Both the position numbers and the translations under genes were made by a program. The notes below the pieces were generated by a model, which saw only the letters and a program-made list of their open reading frames with translations, had not been told where the DNA came from and searched no databases. A stretch of DNA of 39,050 bases from Lachnospiraceae bacterium (GTDB taxonomy: Bacteria > Bacillota > Clostridia > Lachnospirales > Lachnospiraceae). The DNA lies in contig JABZIV010000019.1 of NCBI GenBank assembly GCA_015258095.1, forward strand, positions 1 to 39,050, read 5' to 3'. Shown here piece by piece: positions 31,665-39,050 of the stretch. The first letter of the stretch is position 1. Every line of letters begins with the position of its first letter.

Positions 31665-32393
31665 CTACTTCACCATACCGAAACGGTTTAGCGGCCAATA
31701 ACAAATATAAACCTTGGCAAGCATTTTCTCCCGCTTCACAAAACGGTTCTCTCCCCAGAATCTGGCATCTGCGGAATTGTTTCGATTATCTCCCATCATA
31801 AAATAGCAGTTATCCGGTACCGTAACATCCAACTCCGGAAACTGGTTCCCGTCGACAATCATCGGTTCCGGAAGATAGTTTTCCTGAATGGCTTTTCCAT
31901 TGACATAAACGGTTCCGACCGGAACCTTCCCTGTCGCGGAGCGAACATTTAATTTTGTGATATAGCTCGCTTCCACCTCGCCCGTTTTCTTGATTTCAAT
32001 ATGATCCCCGGGCATACCGATCACTCTTTTCACATAGTAAATCGGTTGATTCCGCTTATCCTCTCTTCCGTCATAAGGGCACACTCCTTTATCGGTCTCC
32101 CGGTACTGCTGCCCGTCGTTCCTGCACTTATAGCCATAGAGGAAGATGGCGATATCGTCCCTCTTCACCTCGCCGAAACGATAGGCAAGACGGGAGCCGA
32201 AGACCCTGCTGCCTGCCATAATCGTATTCTCCATGGAACCGGTGGGAATCGTGGAGTTTGCGATGATAAAATTATTCAGCAAAAATGCGGCAATCCCCGC
32301 AACAAAGAAAATCTTTACCCATTCAAAAAGTTCTCCGGCAAAGGTCTGCGGTTTCTTCCTGCTGTTCCGCTTCTTCTTTTCTTCTTCAGTCAT
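31665..32393 (-). CDS. lepB: Signal peptidase I
   Basis: Membrane-bound serine protease that cleaves signal peptides of exported proteins, 242 residues. One N-terminal membrane helix (IFFVAGIAAFLLNNFII), then the catalytic-serine box STIPTGSMENTI, the general-base box YVKRVIGMPGDHIEI with Lys, and the C-terminal GDNRNNSADARFWG. GGAGAGGATAAACA precedes the ATG. It is the last gene of a three-gene operon after a lysophospholipase-like hydrolase and a DUF3783 protein; no ramified substrate link is apparent. An insertion between boxes D and E (KCRNDGQQYRETDKGVCPYD) contains two Cys and is longer than in many homologs. Confidence 0.94.
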   Translation of the reverse strand: MTEEEKKKRNSRKKPQTFAGELFEWVKIFFVAGIAAFLLNNFIIANSTIPTGSMENTIMAGSRVFGSRLAYRFGEVKRDDIAIFLYGYKCRNDGQQYRETDKGVCPYDGREDKRNQPIYYVKRVIGMPGDHIEIKKTGEVEASYITKLNVRSATGKVPVGTVYVNGKAIQENYLPEPMIVDGNQFPELDVTVPDNCYFMMGDNRNNSADARFWGENRFVKREKMLAKVYICYWPLNRFGMVK

Positions 32394-32434
32394 TGTTTAT
32401 CCTCTCCAATCCGAAGACATCCTTCTTCCCTGTC

Positions 32435-32764
32435 TTACTTTGTCTTCTGAAACTCCTTCATCATATACTCGTGCTCTTCCTGCAATTCTTTATGGAGGGC
32501 GGAAAGTCTCCAATCCTTGTTATGCTCCGTCTCCATGCACTTTAAATCGACACGAATGCCGATTTTCTTTAAATCCTGTAAAAACGACCCGACTTCCTGA
32601 CTGCCGAATCCGATAAACTTAAGGATCTCCGCGTCCTCCGGAAGCTCCTGTACTTCCTCTTCCGGAGCGGGCAGTATCTTCACCTTCCGAACCAGCGCAA
32701 CCGCATGCACGGCTTTCACTTTCGAAGGATCCTTCCTATTGATATAGAGTATTTTTTTCTCCAT
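32435..32764 (-). CDS. DUF3783 family protein
   Basis: Small cytosolic protein of 109 residues. It has the characteristic central FIGFGSQEVGSFLQDLKKIG segment and the following DLKCMETEHNKDWRLSALHKEL, resembling DUF3783, a family of unknown function restricted mainly to Clostridia. The start at 32764 lies inside the hydrolase gene (29-base overlap) and has AAAGGGG upstream, so the two are translationally coupled. No catalytic motif is visible. Confidence 0.75.
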   Translation of the reverse strand: MEKKILYINRKDPSKVKAVHAVALVRKVKILPAPEEEVQELPEDAEILKFIGFGSQEVGSFLQDLKKIGIRVDLKCMETEHNKDWRLSALHKELQEEHEYMMKEFQKTK

Positions 32765-33689
32765 TTTTTCCCCTTTCTACTTGTTCCTGCAAGAACCGCA
32801 ACATTCTTGCGATAACCTCCTCCCGTACATCCTCGTTTAAGATTTCATGCCGAAGTCCCGGATAGATGTGCATCGTGACATCCCGGTTTCCCGCCTCATG
32901 CAATATACCGTAAACTGTCGCCGGACCTCTTCCATACTCTCCCACAGGGTCCGCTCCGCCGGAAACAAGAAGCATCGGTGTCGCCTTTAACTTCAAAATC
33001 TCTTCTATACGATTGACCTTCATCAGTTCTTCTACCAGGTCTTTATAGGCTCCGACTGTAAACCCTACCTGCAGCGGGTCCTGTACCTTTCCATAGAGCA
33101 CTTCCTTCTTCGTGCACACCCAATCCAGAAGGCTTTCCGGCTCGCGAATCCCCCTACAGAAATACTTCGCCATGAGCGCCCCTTCCTGCTTTCCTTCGGC
33201 TTTTCCTCCCCGTATCCGCTTAAGCACCGAAAGGCAGCCTGCCGTTCCTCTTAGGAGAATGTTCGGGCCGGCGGTGCCGGAGAGGAGCAGGCCGGAAACG
33301 TCCCCGGGATACGTCGCCGCGTAGTCCCTCGCCACAAAAGACCCCATCGAATGCCCGAAAAGGAAAAGAGGAAGTCCCGGATACCATCTTCTTACTTCAA
33401 TCAACATCCTGTGCACGTCATGGAGAATCGAGGTAAAGCCGTCTCTTTCTCCAAAGTATCCCGGAACAGACGCGCTCTTGCCATGCCCTTGCAGGTCCTG
33501 CCCGCAAACGACATACCCCTCTTCCGCCAGGGCACGAAAAAGATACGCATAGCTGCCGAGATGCCCCTGCATTCCGTGGATTACACAGACAATGCCTTTC
33601 TTCTCCCGCTGTTTTTCGTCCTGCCACAGTTGTTCATAAATCTTTCCGAGCCCGTTGCTCGCCGTCCTATACCACTCTCTTCTCTCCAT
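32736..33689 (-). CDS. Alpha/beta hydrolase, monoacylglycerol lipase/lysophospholipase-like
   Basis: Serine hydrolase of 317 residues without signal peptide. The family order is clear: the oxyanion segment VCVIHGMQGHLGSY, the nucleophile elbow GHSMGS, the acid in LLVSGGADPVGE and the catalytic His in YPGLRHEILNE. The pattern is that of the Hydrolase_4 group that cleaves monoacylglycerols or lysophospholipids. GGGGAGCGGTC precedes the ATG. It begins an operon with DUF3783 and signal peptidase I. Confidence 0.9.
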   Translation of the reverse strand: MERREWYRTASNGLGKIYEQLWQDEKQREKKGIVCVIHGMQGHLGSYAYLFRALAEEGYVVCGQDLQGHGKSASVPGYFGERDGFTSILHDVHRMLIEVRRWYPGLPLFLFGHSMGSFVARDYAATYPGDVSGLLLSGTAGPNILLRGTAGCLSVLKRIRGGKAEGKQEGALMAKYFCRGIREPESLLDWVCTKKEVLYGKVQDPLQVGFTVGAYKDLVEELMKVNRIEEILKLKATPMLLVSGGADPVGEYGRGPATVYGILHEAGNRDVTMHIYPGLRHEILNEDVREEVIARMLRFLQEQVERGKNGEKNTLYQ

Positions 33690-33816
33690 GACCGCTCCCC
33701 CTCACTCGTGCTTTCCCGCTCTCCGGAGTCTGGTTCACTTCCTTTTTTTATCTGAACATAGTAGCAGATTCCCCCCTTTCTTTCAAGAAAATACAGGGAT
33801 TCTTCTCCGCCTCTCC

Positions 33817-33848
33817 TTGTTTAATTATTTTAAGAATCATGTTATGAT
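33817..33848 (+). promoter_or_regulatory. Promoter for the zinc-ribbon/SPFH genes
   Basis: An extended -10, TG-T-TATGAT, ends at 33848, with TTGTTT (33817-33822) as a weak -35 at a long 20-base spacing. ATG follows 37 bases later. Confidence 0.4.
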
Positions 33849-33884
33849 GAATATGTTATAAGTGTAGAGAAGAAAGGAGTTTCT

Positions 33885-34271
33885 ATGCTGATTTGTCCAA
33901 TATGCGACGGAAGATTAAACGGTCGTTTCTGTCCTGTTTGCAAAAGGATAGTGAAAGAACCCTGGGTACTGGATGACCGCATCTTTATCAATCGTTCCCA
34001 CTCCCTTCCGGATGACTTCTGTGAATACCATGGAAATGACAGAAAAGTCACCTATTTGAATCGAACAGCGGAACGAACTTCTCCGGTGATTTCGGGAAAA
34101 GTAAATCCTTTAAAGCAGGCAAACGGAAGCCTCTCCGCTTCAAGGCGCAGCACTCCCGCTCCAAGATACGGTGCTTCCCCTGCCGGGATGTCTTCTTCCG
34201 CTCCGGCGGGCTCTGCCTTCCACAATGCTTTTACAAAAGCAAAACCCGAGAATTACCCGAAGGGGAGGTAG
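33885..34271 (+). CDS. Small zinc-ribbon protein, otherwise unknown
   Basis: Protein of 128 residues. The N-terminus is a four-Cys zinc ribbon, CPICDGRLNGRFCPVCKR; the middle is charged and the C-terminal half is low-complexity and Ser/Ala/Pro-rich, ending in a Lys/Asn/Tyr/Pro tail, so probably disordered. AAAGGAGTTTCT precedes the ATG. It lies 94 bases before the stomatin-like gene in the same orientation. No named family recognised. Confidence 0.75.
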   Translation: MLICPICDGRLNGRFCPVCKRIVKEPWVLDDRIFINRSHSLPDDFCEYHGNDRKVTYLNRTAERTSPVISGKVNPLKQANGSLSASRRSTPAPRYGASPAGMSSSAPAGSAFHNAFTKAKPENYPKGR

Positions 34272-34365
34272 CTTCCGGAGAGCACTTCCGAAAAAAGCAG
34301 TTTTCAAAAAAACAGATTCCATTTTATCCATTGATTGATTCTTACAGAGAGAAAGGAAGAAAATC

Positions 34366-35328
34366 ATGCCGTTCATTGTTCTGTTCTTTATCGTTCTTTT
34401 ATTTCTATTTTTATCTACGATTCGTATCGTTCCGGAAGCCTGCGCTATGGTTGTAGAGCGTCTTGGCCGTTTTCACTCCGTTTGGAGACCCGGCGTACAC
34501 CTCCTGATTCCTTTTATGTACCGTATCGCAAAGCGCATCAATTTAAAGGAACAAGTTGCCGACTTCCCTCCACAGCCGGTTATCACGAAAGATAACGTAA
34601 CCATGCGGATCGATTCCGTTGTTTTCTTCGTCATCACGGATCCGAAACTCTATGCTTACGGTGTAGAAAACCCCATCGCCGCCATTGAAAACTTAACGGC
34701 GACTACCCTTCGTAACATCATCGGTTCTATGGATTTGGATACGACTCTGACCTCCCGTGATGAGATTAATACCCAGATGCGTTCTTTACTGGATGTGGCA
34801 ACAGACCCCTGGGGAATCAAAGTAAACCGTGTGGAGCTGAAAAACATTCTTCCGCCGGACGCAATCCGAGAAGCGATGGAGAAGCAGATGAAAGCGGAAC
34901 GGGAAAAGAGAGAGTCCGTTACTCTTGCAGAAGCGAAGAAGCAGTCTGCCGTATTGACCGCAGAAGGAAACAAACAGGCCGCTATCCTGAACGCCGAAGC
35001 GGAAAAGCAGAAAACCATTCTTGCCGCAGAAGCGCAGAAAGAAAAAGAAATCCGTGAGGCGGAAGGTCGGGCACAGGCGATTCTCGATGTACAGAAAGCG
35101 GAAGCCGAGGGAATCCGTCTCCTGCGGGAAGCCCGTGCCGATGAAGCGGTTCTCCGGATTCGTGCATTGGAAACTTTTACCAAGGTATCAAACGGTCGCT
35201 CGACGAAGATCATCATTCCTTCCGATCTCCAGAATATGAGCGGCTTACTGAATGCTTTAAAGGAGAGCAGCAGTTCTCTTCCGGCTACGGAAGAAACGGA
35301 ATCCGCTCCACAAAACGAAGAAGGGTAA
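34366..35328 (+). CDS. SPFH/Band 7 (stomatin/QmcA-like) membrane protein
   Basis: Protein of 320 residues anchored by one N-terminal helix (FIVLFFIVLLFLFLST). The Band 7 domain follows, with VVERLGRFHSVWRPGVHLLI, a QPVITKDNVTMRIDSVVFF core and the PWGIKVNRVELKNI strand, then a long Ala/Glu/Lys-rich coiled coil (about 180-250) and a conserved C-terminal helix. Members oligomerise into ring- or cage-like microdomains that organise membrane proteases. No NfeD partner is next to it. GGAAGAAAATC precedes the ATG and the stop sits in a terminator loop. Confidence 0.93.
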   Translation: MPFIVLFFIVLLFLFLSTIRIVPEACAMVVERLGRFHSVWRPGVHLLIPFMYRIAKRINLKEQVADFPPQPVITKDNVTMRIDSVVFFVITDPKLYAYGVENPIAAIENLTATTLRNIIGSMDLDTTLTSRDEINTQMRSLLDVATDPWGIKVNRVELKNILPPDAIREAMEKQMKAEREKRESVTLAEAKKQSAVLTAEGNKQAAILNAEAEKQKTILAAEAQKEKEIREAEGRAQAILDVQKAEAEGIRLLREARADEAVLRIRALETFTKVSNGRSTKIIIPSDLQNMSGLLNALKESSSSLPATEETESAPQNEEG

Positions 35329-35339
35329 GTCCCTTCTTC
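35317..35339 (+). terminator. Hairpin terminator of the SPFH gene
   Basis: GAAGAAGGG pairs with CCCTTCTTC around the loop TAAGT, which includes the stop codon. The tract after it is C/T-rich, so termination may be partial and allow read-through to the HAD gene. Confidence 0.55.
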
Positions 35340-35397
35340 CTTCTCCTCCGGCTACCACTATCTACCAATAAAAGAGAGCAGTAAGGAAGTAAGCACG

Positions 35398-36309
35398 ATG
35401 ATAAAAATGATTTTCTTTGATATAGACGGGACACTGCGCCCGTTTGAAACCGGTGTGATTCCGGAGTCCACGAAACTTGCCATCCGTAAAGCACAGGAAG
35501 CGGGCTTATACTGCGCTATTGCAACCGGACGGCACTGGGTGGAAATCTACAACGAAGGACTGGTAGAAGGGATGTACTTTGATGCCTTTGTCACTCTGGA
35601 CGGGGGATACAACTATATTCCCGATGCAAAGAGGGCCAAGGCACAGTTCACTGTGAATCCCGGATACAAACCGAAAGAATATCAATTCTTGATGGAGCTT
35701 CCCGAACAGGAACTCCCTTACTTTGATCCGAAATTTGCGGAAATTCTTCTAAAAGAGTCTATTCCGGAAGCGATGGTGAAGCAACTCCTCTCCCTGCTTG
35801 AAAAGGACCCCTTCCCTGTTTTGTTTTTGGAAGAAAGAAGACTCTACGCGAACTTTATCAATGAGGACCTGCTGCGCACTCTTGCTTACGTGCACACCGG
35901 AGTTCCTCCTCTTTTGCCCTTATCCGAAGTAAAGACGAAAGAGCAGCTCATGCTGATTCCGATTCTAAAGAAAGAACAGGTTTCTCCGGTGGAAGCGGAA
36001 CTTTCGGACTGCCACCTGATTCGCTGGTCCGACGGCCTGTCCTACGATATCGCGAAGAAGGGCGTCGCGAAAATCCACGGTATACAGAAAATCATCGACC
36101 GCCTCGGCATTGCTATGGACGAAGTTGCCGCCATCGGAGACGGGTGGAACGATGTAGAGATGCTGGAGTCGGTGGGACTCGGTATCGCGATGGGTAACGC
36201 CAAGCCCGAAGCAAAAGCGGTTGCCAAGCACATCACCGAACATATCCTCTCTGACGGACTGCCGAAGGCCGTTGACTTCATCCTGGATTTAAATCGAAAA
36301 GAAGGATAG
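35398..36309 (+). CDS. Cof-type HAD-superfamily phosphatase
   Basis: Cytosolic sugar- or nucleotide-phosphate phosphatase of 303 residues, class IIB. Motif I is FFDIDGTLRPF with the two catalytic Asp residues, motif II includes AIATGRHW, and motifs III/IV are AKKGVAK and IGDGWNDVEML, followed by GIAMGNAKPEAKAVA. The large cap domain lies between about 85 and 200. Substrate cannot be deduced. Adjacent genes: stomatin-like upstream and YggS 48 bases downstream, same strand. Confidence 0.92.
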   Translation: MIKMIFFDIDGTLRPFETGVIPESTKLAIRKAQEAGLYCAIATGRHWVEIYNEGLVEGMYFDAFVTLDGGYNYIPDAKRAKAQFTVNPGYKPKEYQFLMELPEQELPYFDPKFAEILLKESIPEAMVKQLLSLLEKDPFPVLFLEERRLYANFINEDLLRTLAYVHTGVPPLLPLSEVKTKEQLMLIPILKKEQVSPVEAELSDCHLIRWSDGLSYDIAKKGVAKIHGIQKIIDRLGIAMDEVAAIGDGWNDVEMLESVGLGIAMGNAKPEAKAVAKHITEHILSDGLPKAVDFILDLNRKEG

Positions 36310-36357
36310 CCTGCTGCAAGTCGAAAAAGAAAGGTCTTTTGGAAAGAGAACAGTCTT

Positions 36358-37068
36358 ATGGAAAAAGAACTGCAAAGTATAAAAGAAAATATACGGCGTG
36401 CCGCAGCGAAAGCCGGCAGAAAAGAAGAGGAGATTCTACTCCTCGGCGTATCCAAAACCAAGCCATACACCATGCTCCGGGAAGCCTATCAGTGCGGTAT
36501 TCGGGATTTCGGAGAGAATAAAGTGCAGGAAATTTGTGAAAAATATGAGAGGATGACGGAAGACCCTCTCATGCAGGAAGACCGTCCGCATTTTCACATG
36601 ATTGGAAACTTGCAGAAGAACAAGGTCAAGTATCTTCCCGGGAAAGTCTGTCTCATTCACTCCGTAGACTCTGTCTCTCTCGCAGAAAGCATAGAGAAAG
36701 AATATGGCAAAAAGGGAGAAACGGCACGGATACTCCTGGAAGTAAACGTTGCGAAAGAAGAAAGCAAATCCGGTTTTATGCTGGACTCGCTGGAAGAGGC
36801 TGTCTCCGCTATAGAAACGTTCTCACACATCGAAGTTACAGGACTCATGACCGTTGCTCCCTTTACGGAGGATCCGGAGGAAAACCGTCCGGTATTTCGG
36901 GCTTTGCGAGTTAAACTGCAAGAATTGCAAAAAAAATTCCCCGCTCTTCCCCTGAAAGAACTCTCCATGGGAATGAGCGGAGATTATACGGTTGCCGTAG
37001 AAGAAGGGGCCACCATCGTCCGTGTGGGTACTCTCCTCTTCGGCAAAAGAAATTATGCTCTTCACTGA
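36358..37068 (+). CDS. yggS: YggS/PLPBP family PLP-binding protein
   Basis: Cytosolic pyridoxal-phosphate homeostasis protein of 236 residues with a TIM-barrel like alanine racemase's N-terminal domain. The PLP lysine is in LLGVSKTKPY (Lys33); other family marks are FGENKVQE, HMIGNLQKNK, the VNVAKEESKSG segment, ELSMGMSGDYTVAVEEGATI with its phosphate-binding SMGMSGD and VRVGTLLFG at the end. It lacks a known enzymatic activity but keeps amino-acid and vitamin B6 pools balanced. It is the last gene of the run beginning at 33885. Confidence 0.95.
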   Translation: MEKELQSIKENIRRAAAKAGRKEEEILLLGVSKTKPYTMLREAYQCGIRDFGENKVQEICEKYERMTEDPLMQEDRPHFHMIGNLQKNKVKYLPGKVCLIHSVDSVSLAESIEKEYGKKGETARILLEVNVAKEESKSGFMLDSLEEAVSAIETFSHIEVTGLMTVAPFTEDPEENRPVFRALRVKLQELQKKFPALPLKELSMGMSGDYTVAVEEGATIVRVGTLLFGKRNYALH

Positions 37069-37102
37069 TGCTTTAGCGTGTTCCTCTGCAAGTTGCACAT
37101 TC

Positions 37103-37648
37103 TTATGAAAAGCTCAGCATGGCTCTCAGAAAATGAACCGCCTTTTTCTGGGTTAAAGCCGTACGATAGCGCAAACGGGCGAAGGCAATCACGATATTCT
37201 GAAGCGATTCCTGAAGCGCCACCGTTTTGTCCGACAAGGTCAGAAGATAGGCCAGTCTGCTGTTCGGTATTCTGGTGGACAAGGGAAACATGTGCGTGAG
37301 AATCGCTCTCTTTTCGACATGATTTAAATAGAAATTTTGCTTTGCCGAATTCTCCAGCGCATCCTCTCCGTGATAGAAGCAATACCATCTTCCATCGTGT
37401 GAGGTTCCGTCATCTTTATGATAATCAATCATACAAAAATCGTGCAGCAGGCCAATTTTCCCTGCACTGTCCGCATCCATTCCCCACTTTTTTGCAAGGC
37501 GATACGCCATCAAAGCAACCCTTACACTATGCGCATACGTATTGGTACTCCCGTGTCTCGGAACTTCTTTTAACTTCTTATATTCTTCATTCTCTACGAT
37601 ATATCTGAATTTCTTCAGAAACTCCAGCTGTTCTCTTTTTACTCGCAT
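37103..37648 (-). CDS. HD-domain phosphohydrolase family protein
   Basis: Cytosolic protein of 181 residues with an HD-type metal site: TNTYAHSVRVALMAYRLAKK (His40), then GKIGLLHDFCMIDYH (His69-Asp70) and a later Asp in YLLTLSDKTVA. The layout matches small HD/PDEase-like hydrolases of nucleotides. The substrate is unknown. GAGGAG lies 11 bases before the ATG at 37648, a little far. It converges on the YggS gene. Confidence 0.88.
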   Translation of the reverse strand: MRVKREQLEFLKKFRYIVENEEYKKLKEVPRHGSTNTYAHSVRVALMAYRLAKKWGMDADSAGKIGLLHDFCMIDYHKDDGTSHDGRWYCFYHGEDALENSAKQNFYLNHVEKRAILTHMFPLSTRIPNSRLAYLLTLSDKTVALQESLQNIVIAFARLRYRTALTQKKAVHFLRAMLSFS

Positions 37649-37760
37649 CGGTCTATAAACTCCTCTATCTATACTTTGTTAAGACAAACTTTTATAACTT
37701 TTATATAATACGGTTTCCTGTTCTTTTCTGGCAATAGTTTTTATGCATTTTTAAAAAAGA

Positions 37761-37866
37761 TGTAGGATTTCTCTCTTCCCTTGCAGCTTTAAAATGTAGG
37801 ATTTCTCCCTTTCTTTACGGCTTTTTTTGAAATATGGGGTTTCCCTCTTCCTTTACAGCTTTTTCA
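37761..37866. repeat. Three tandem imperfect repeats of about 34-38 bp
   Basis: Units start at about 37761, 37795 and 37833 and share TGTAGGATTTCTCCCTT, then CTTTACAGCTTT. They fill most of the 272-base gap between the divergent HD and phosphoglycerol transferase genes. No ORF is present in the gap. Confidence 0.7.
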
Positions 37867-37920
37867 AAAAGAAGTATGATTCTTATGTTTTATTAATCGG
37901 AAGAAAAGAGGCATTACATA

Positions 37921-39050
37921 ATGGAAAATATACAGGAAACCGCTACGGAATTAAAAAAGAAAGGGGGCGTGTGGAGAATTTTCCTCTCCCTTTTTATCTT
38001 TCTTTTTTTATTTTTTTCTATCCTTTTATACTTCGCATTGCAGTATCTCCTTCAAAACTGGAGCGAACTGACTGTCGATGAAATTCTGTATCATATCAAA
38101 GCGCCGATGGGCGGCGCAAACGGGCACTTGGTTCACCTTTTCCTCCTCACGGTTCTGCTCCCCGCCCTTCTTCTCACCGTGCTTTCTTTTCTGCTCTACC
38201 TCTTCTTAAAAAGACCCGAAAAGGGAGGAGACGGAACAAAATTTCCGAAACTCCGCTGCGTAACTCTTTTTATTAGAAAGCACGCGCTATTTCTCTTCTT
38301 TCTCTTCGGACTGGGCTTCTTTTCTGTGACCATTGCGAACGCCTGGGATAGCATTTCTCTGGGCAGCTATCTTTCCTCACAGATTTCCTCTTCCAAATTT
38401 ATTGAGGAAAACTACGTGGATCCGAAGACGGTATCTCTTCATTTTCCCGAAAAGAAAAGAAATCTCATCTATATCTATATGGAATCGACGGAAATGACCT
38501 TTATGGACAAAGCGCACGGCGGAGCCTTTCCCGAGAATCTGCTCCCGGAGCTGACCCAGCTTTCGGAAGAAGAAGGGGAAGACTTTTCCGGCCCCGGAGA
38601 AAAGCGGAATGGCGGTATCTCCATGCCCGGCGCAACCTGGACAATGGGGGCGATGTTCGGACAGAGTACCGGCCTTCCCCTAAAGATTTCCATCGAACAG
38701 AACTCGATGGACAGTCAGGAACATTTCTTTCCTACCGTCACCGCACTCGGAGACATTCTTTCAGAGGAAGGCTATACACAGAAGTTCCTCCTCGGTTCCG
38801 TCGGTTACTTCGGCGGGAGAGAACTCTTCATGAAAGACCACGGAAATGTCCAGGTTGAAGACTACAGTTACTGGAAACGAAAGAATAAATTCCCGAAAAA
38901 CTACTGGGTTAACTGGGGCTTTGAAGACGAAAAGCTCTTCACTTATGCTCGAGAGGAACTCACTGCACTCGCAAAAGAGAACAAACCTTTCAACCTGCCC
39001 CTGCTTACGGTGGATACACACTTTCCGGACGGATATGTCTGCCGTCTCTG
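37921..39050 (+). CDS. LTA-synthase/MdoB-type phosphoglycerol transferase, 3' end cut by window edge
   Basis: The frame opens at ATG 37921 (AAGAGG upstream) and continues to the window end, at least 376 residues. Three hydrophobic segments occur in the first 140 residues (FLSLFIFLFLFFSILLYFAL, LVHLFLLTVLLPALLLTVLS, LFFLFGLGFFSVTIANAW), then an extracellular sulfatase-like domain: NLIYIYMESTE with the metal-binding Glu, SMPGATWTMGAMFGQSTGLP with the likely nucleophile Thr, and LPLLTVDTHFPDGY. It probably transfers glycerol phosphate from phosphatidylglycerol to a teichoic acid or glycan. The TWTxGxM pattern is nearer MdoB than Staphylococcus LtaS. Confidence 0.9.
   Translation, partial: MENIQETATELKKKGGVWRIFLSLFIFLFLFFSILLYFALQYLLQNWSELTVDEILYHIKAPMGGANGHLVHLFLLTVLLPALLLTVLSFLLYLFLKRPEKGGDGTKFPKLRCVTLFIRKHALFLFFLFGLGFFSVTIANAWDSISLGSYLSSQISSSKFIEENYVDPKTVSLHFPEKKRNLIYIYMESTEMTFMDKAHGGAFPENLLPELTQLSEEEGEDFSGPGEKRNGGISMPGATWTMGAMFGQSTGLPLKISIEQNSMDSQEHFFPTVTALGDILSEEGYTQKFLLGSVGYFGGRELFMKDHGNVQVEDYSYWKRKNKFPKNYWVNWGFEDEKLFTYAREELTALAKENKPFNLPLLTVDTHFPDGYVCRL

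Noticed and set aside
37921..39050. Short minus-strand ORFs at 38475-38693 and 38761-39021
   Set aside because: They are shadows of the open phosphoglycerol transferase frame, which continues past the window end.

Overview
The window looks like the chromosome of a low-to-mid GC Firmicute, most likely a motile member of the Lachnospiraceae/Clostridia. Grounds: strong GGAGG-type ribosome binding sites, a YerC-type TrpR-like regulator, a C69 dipeptidase, YARHG and DUF3783 proteins, choline/glucan-binding-type wall repeats, an FKBP/trigger-factor-like lipoprotein, and two methyl-accepting chemotaxis proteins. An Oribacterium-like genus is a guess; the sequence alone does not settle it.

Layout. 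1-2039 (minus): 3' part of an amino-acid ABC importer (permease cut by the window edge, then its substrate-binding lipoprotein) under a clear promoter whose -10 is covered by a near-perfect 26-bp palindrome; a low-molecular-weight tyrosine phosphatase lies upstream. 2369-3890: an AT-rich AAA_14/DUF4143 ATPase with four GATTATGCGCA iterons interleaved with two promoters. 3901-5897: MFS exporter plus a retropepsin-like two-DTG aspartic protease. 6048-6150: three tandem 33-36 bp repeats; 6166-6516: ArsC/Spx-like thiol protein. 6738-10417 (minus): a four-gene operon with a perfect terminator, made of an acyl-CoA-dehydrogenase-like flavoprotein lacking the usual catalytic Glu, a PhnD-type binding protein with no signal peptide, a short MetE-like zinc methyltransferase and an OsmC-like protein. 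This is the best candidate for an undescribed pathway.

10653-13693: two lipoproteins around a membrane-anchored XRE regulator. 13810-15700: an accessory scar with a decayed EamA transporter, a solitary Phd/YefM antitoxin, a perfect 36-bp palindrome and an AT-rich orphan membrane protein. 15746-19431: GH32 sucrose hydrolase, YerC, a 101-bp-period duplication of a double-hairpin element, and C69 dipeptidase. 19703-24110: two chemoreceptors flanking a tRNA-Gly(CCC), the first with a plausible sigma-28 promoter. 24283-28457: envelope proteins (zinc-ribbon/YARHG, wall-binding plus NPCBM-like, polytopic orphan). 28742-33689 (minus): secretion and proteolysis genes in two transcription units (M18 aminopeptidase-FKBP foldase; lipase-DUF3783-signal peptidase I). 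33885-37068 (plus): zinc-ribbon protein, stomatin-like SPFH, Cof-type HAD phosphatase, YggS. 37103-37648: HD hydrolase; 37921 to the end: 5' part of an LTA-synthase/MdoB-type phosphoglycerol transferase.

Taken together the window is mostly a peptide/amino-acid-using anaerobe's uptake, peptidase, secretion and taxis genes, with small mobile or decayed insertions between them. Several genes end inside the loop or arm of their own terminator hairpin. All names come from reading motifs by eye; no database search was run.
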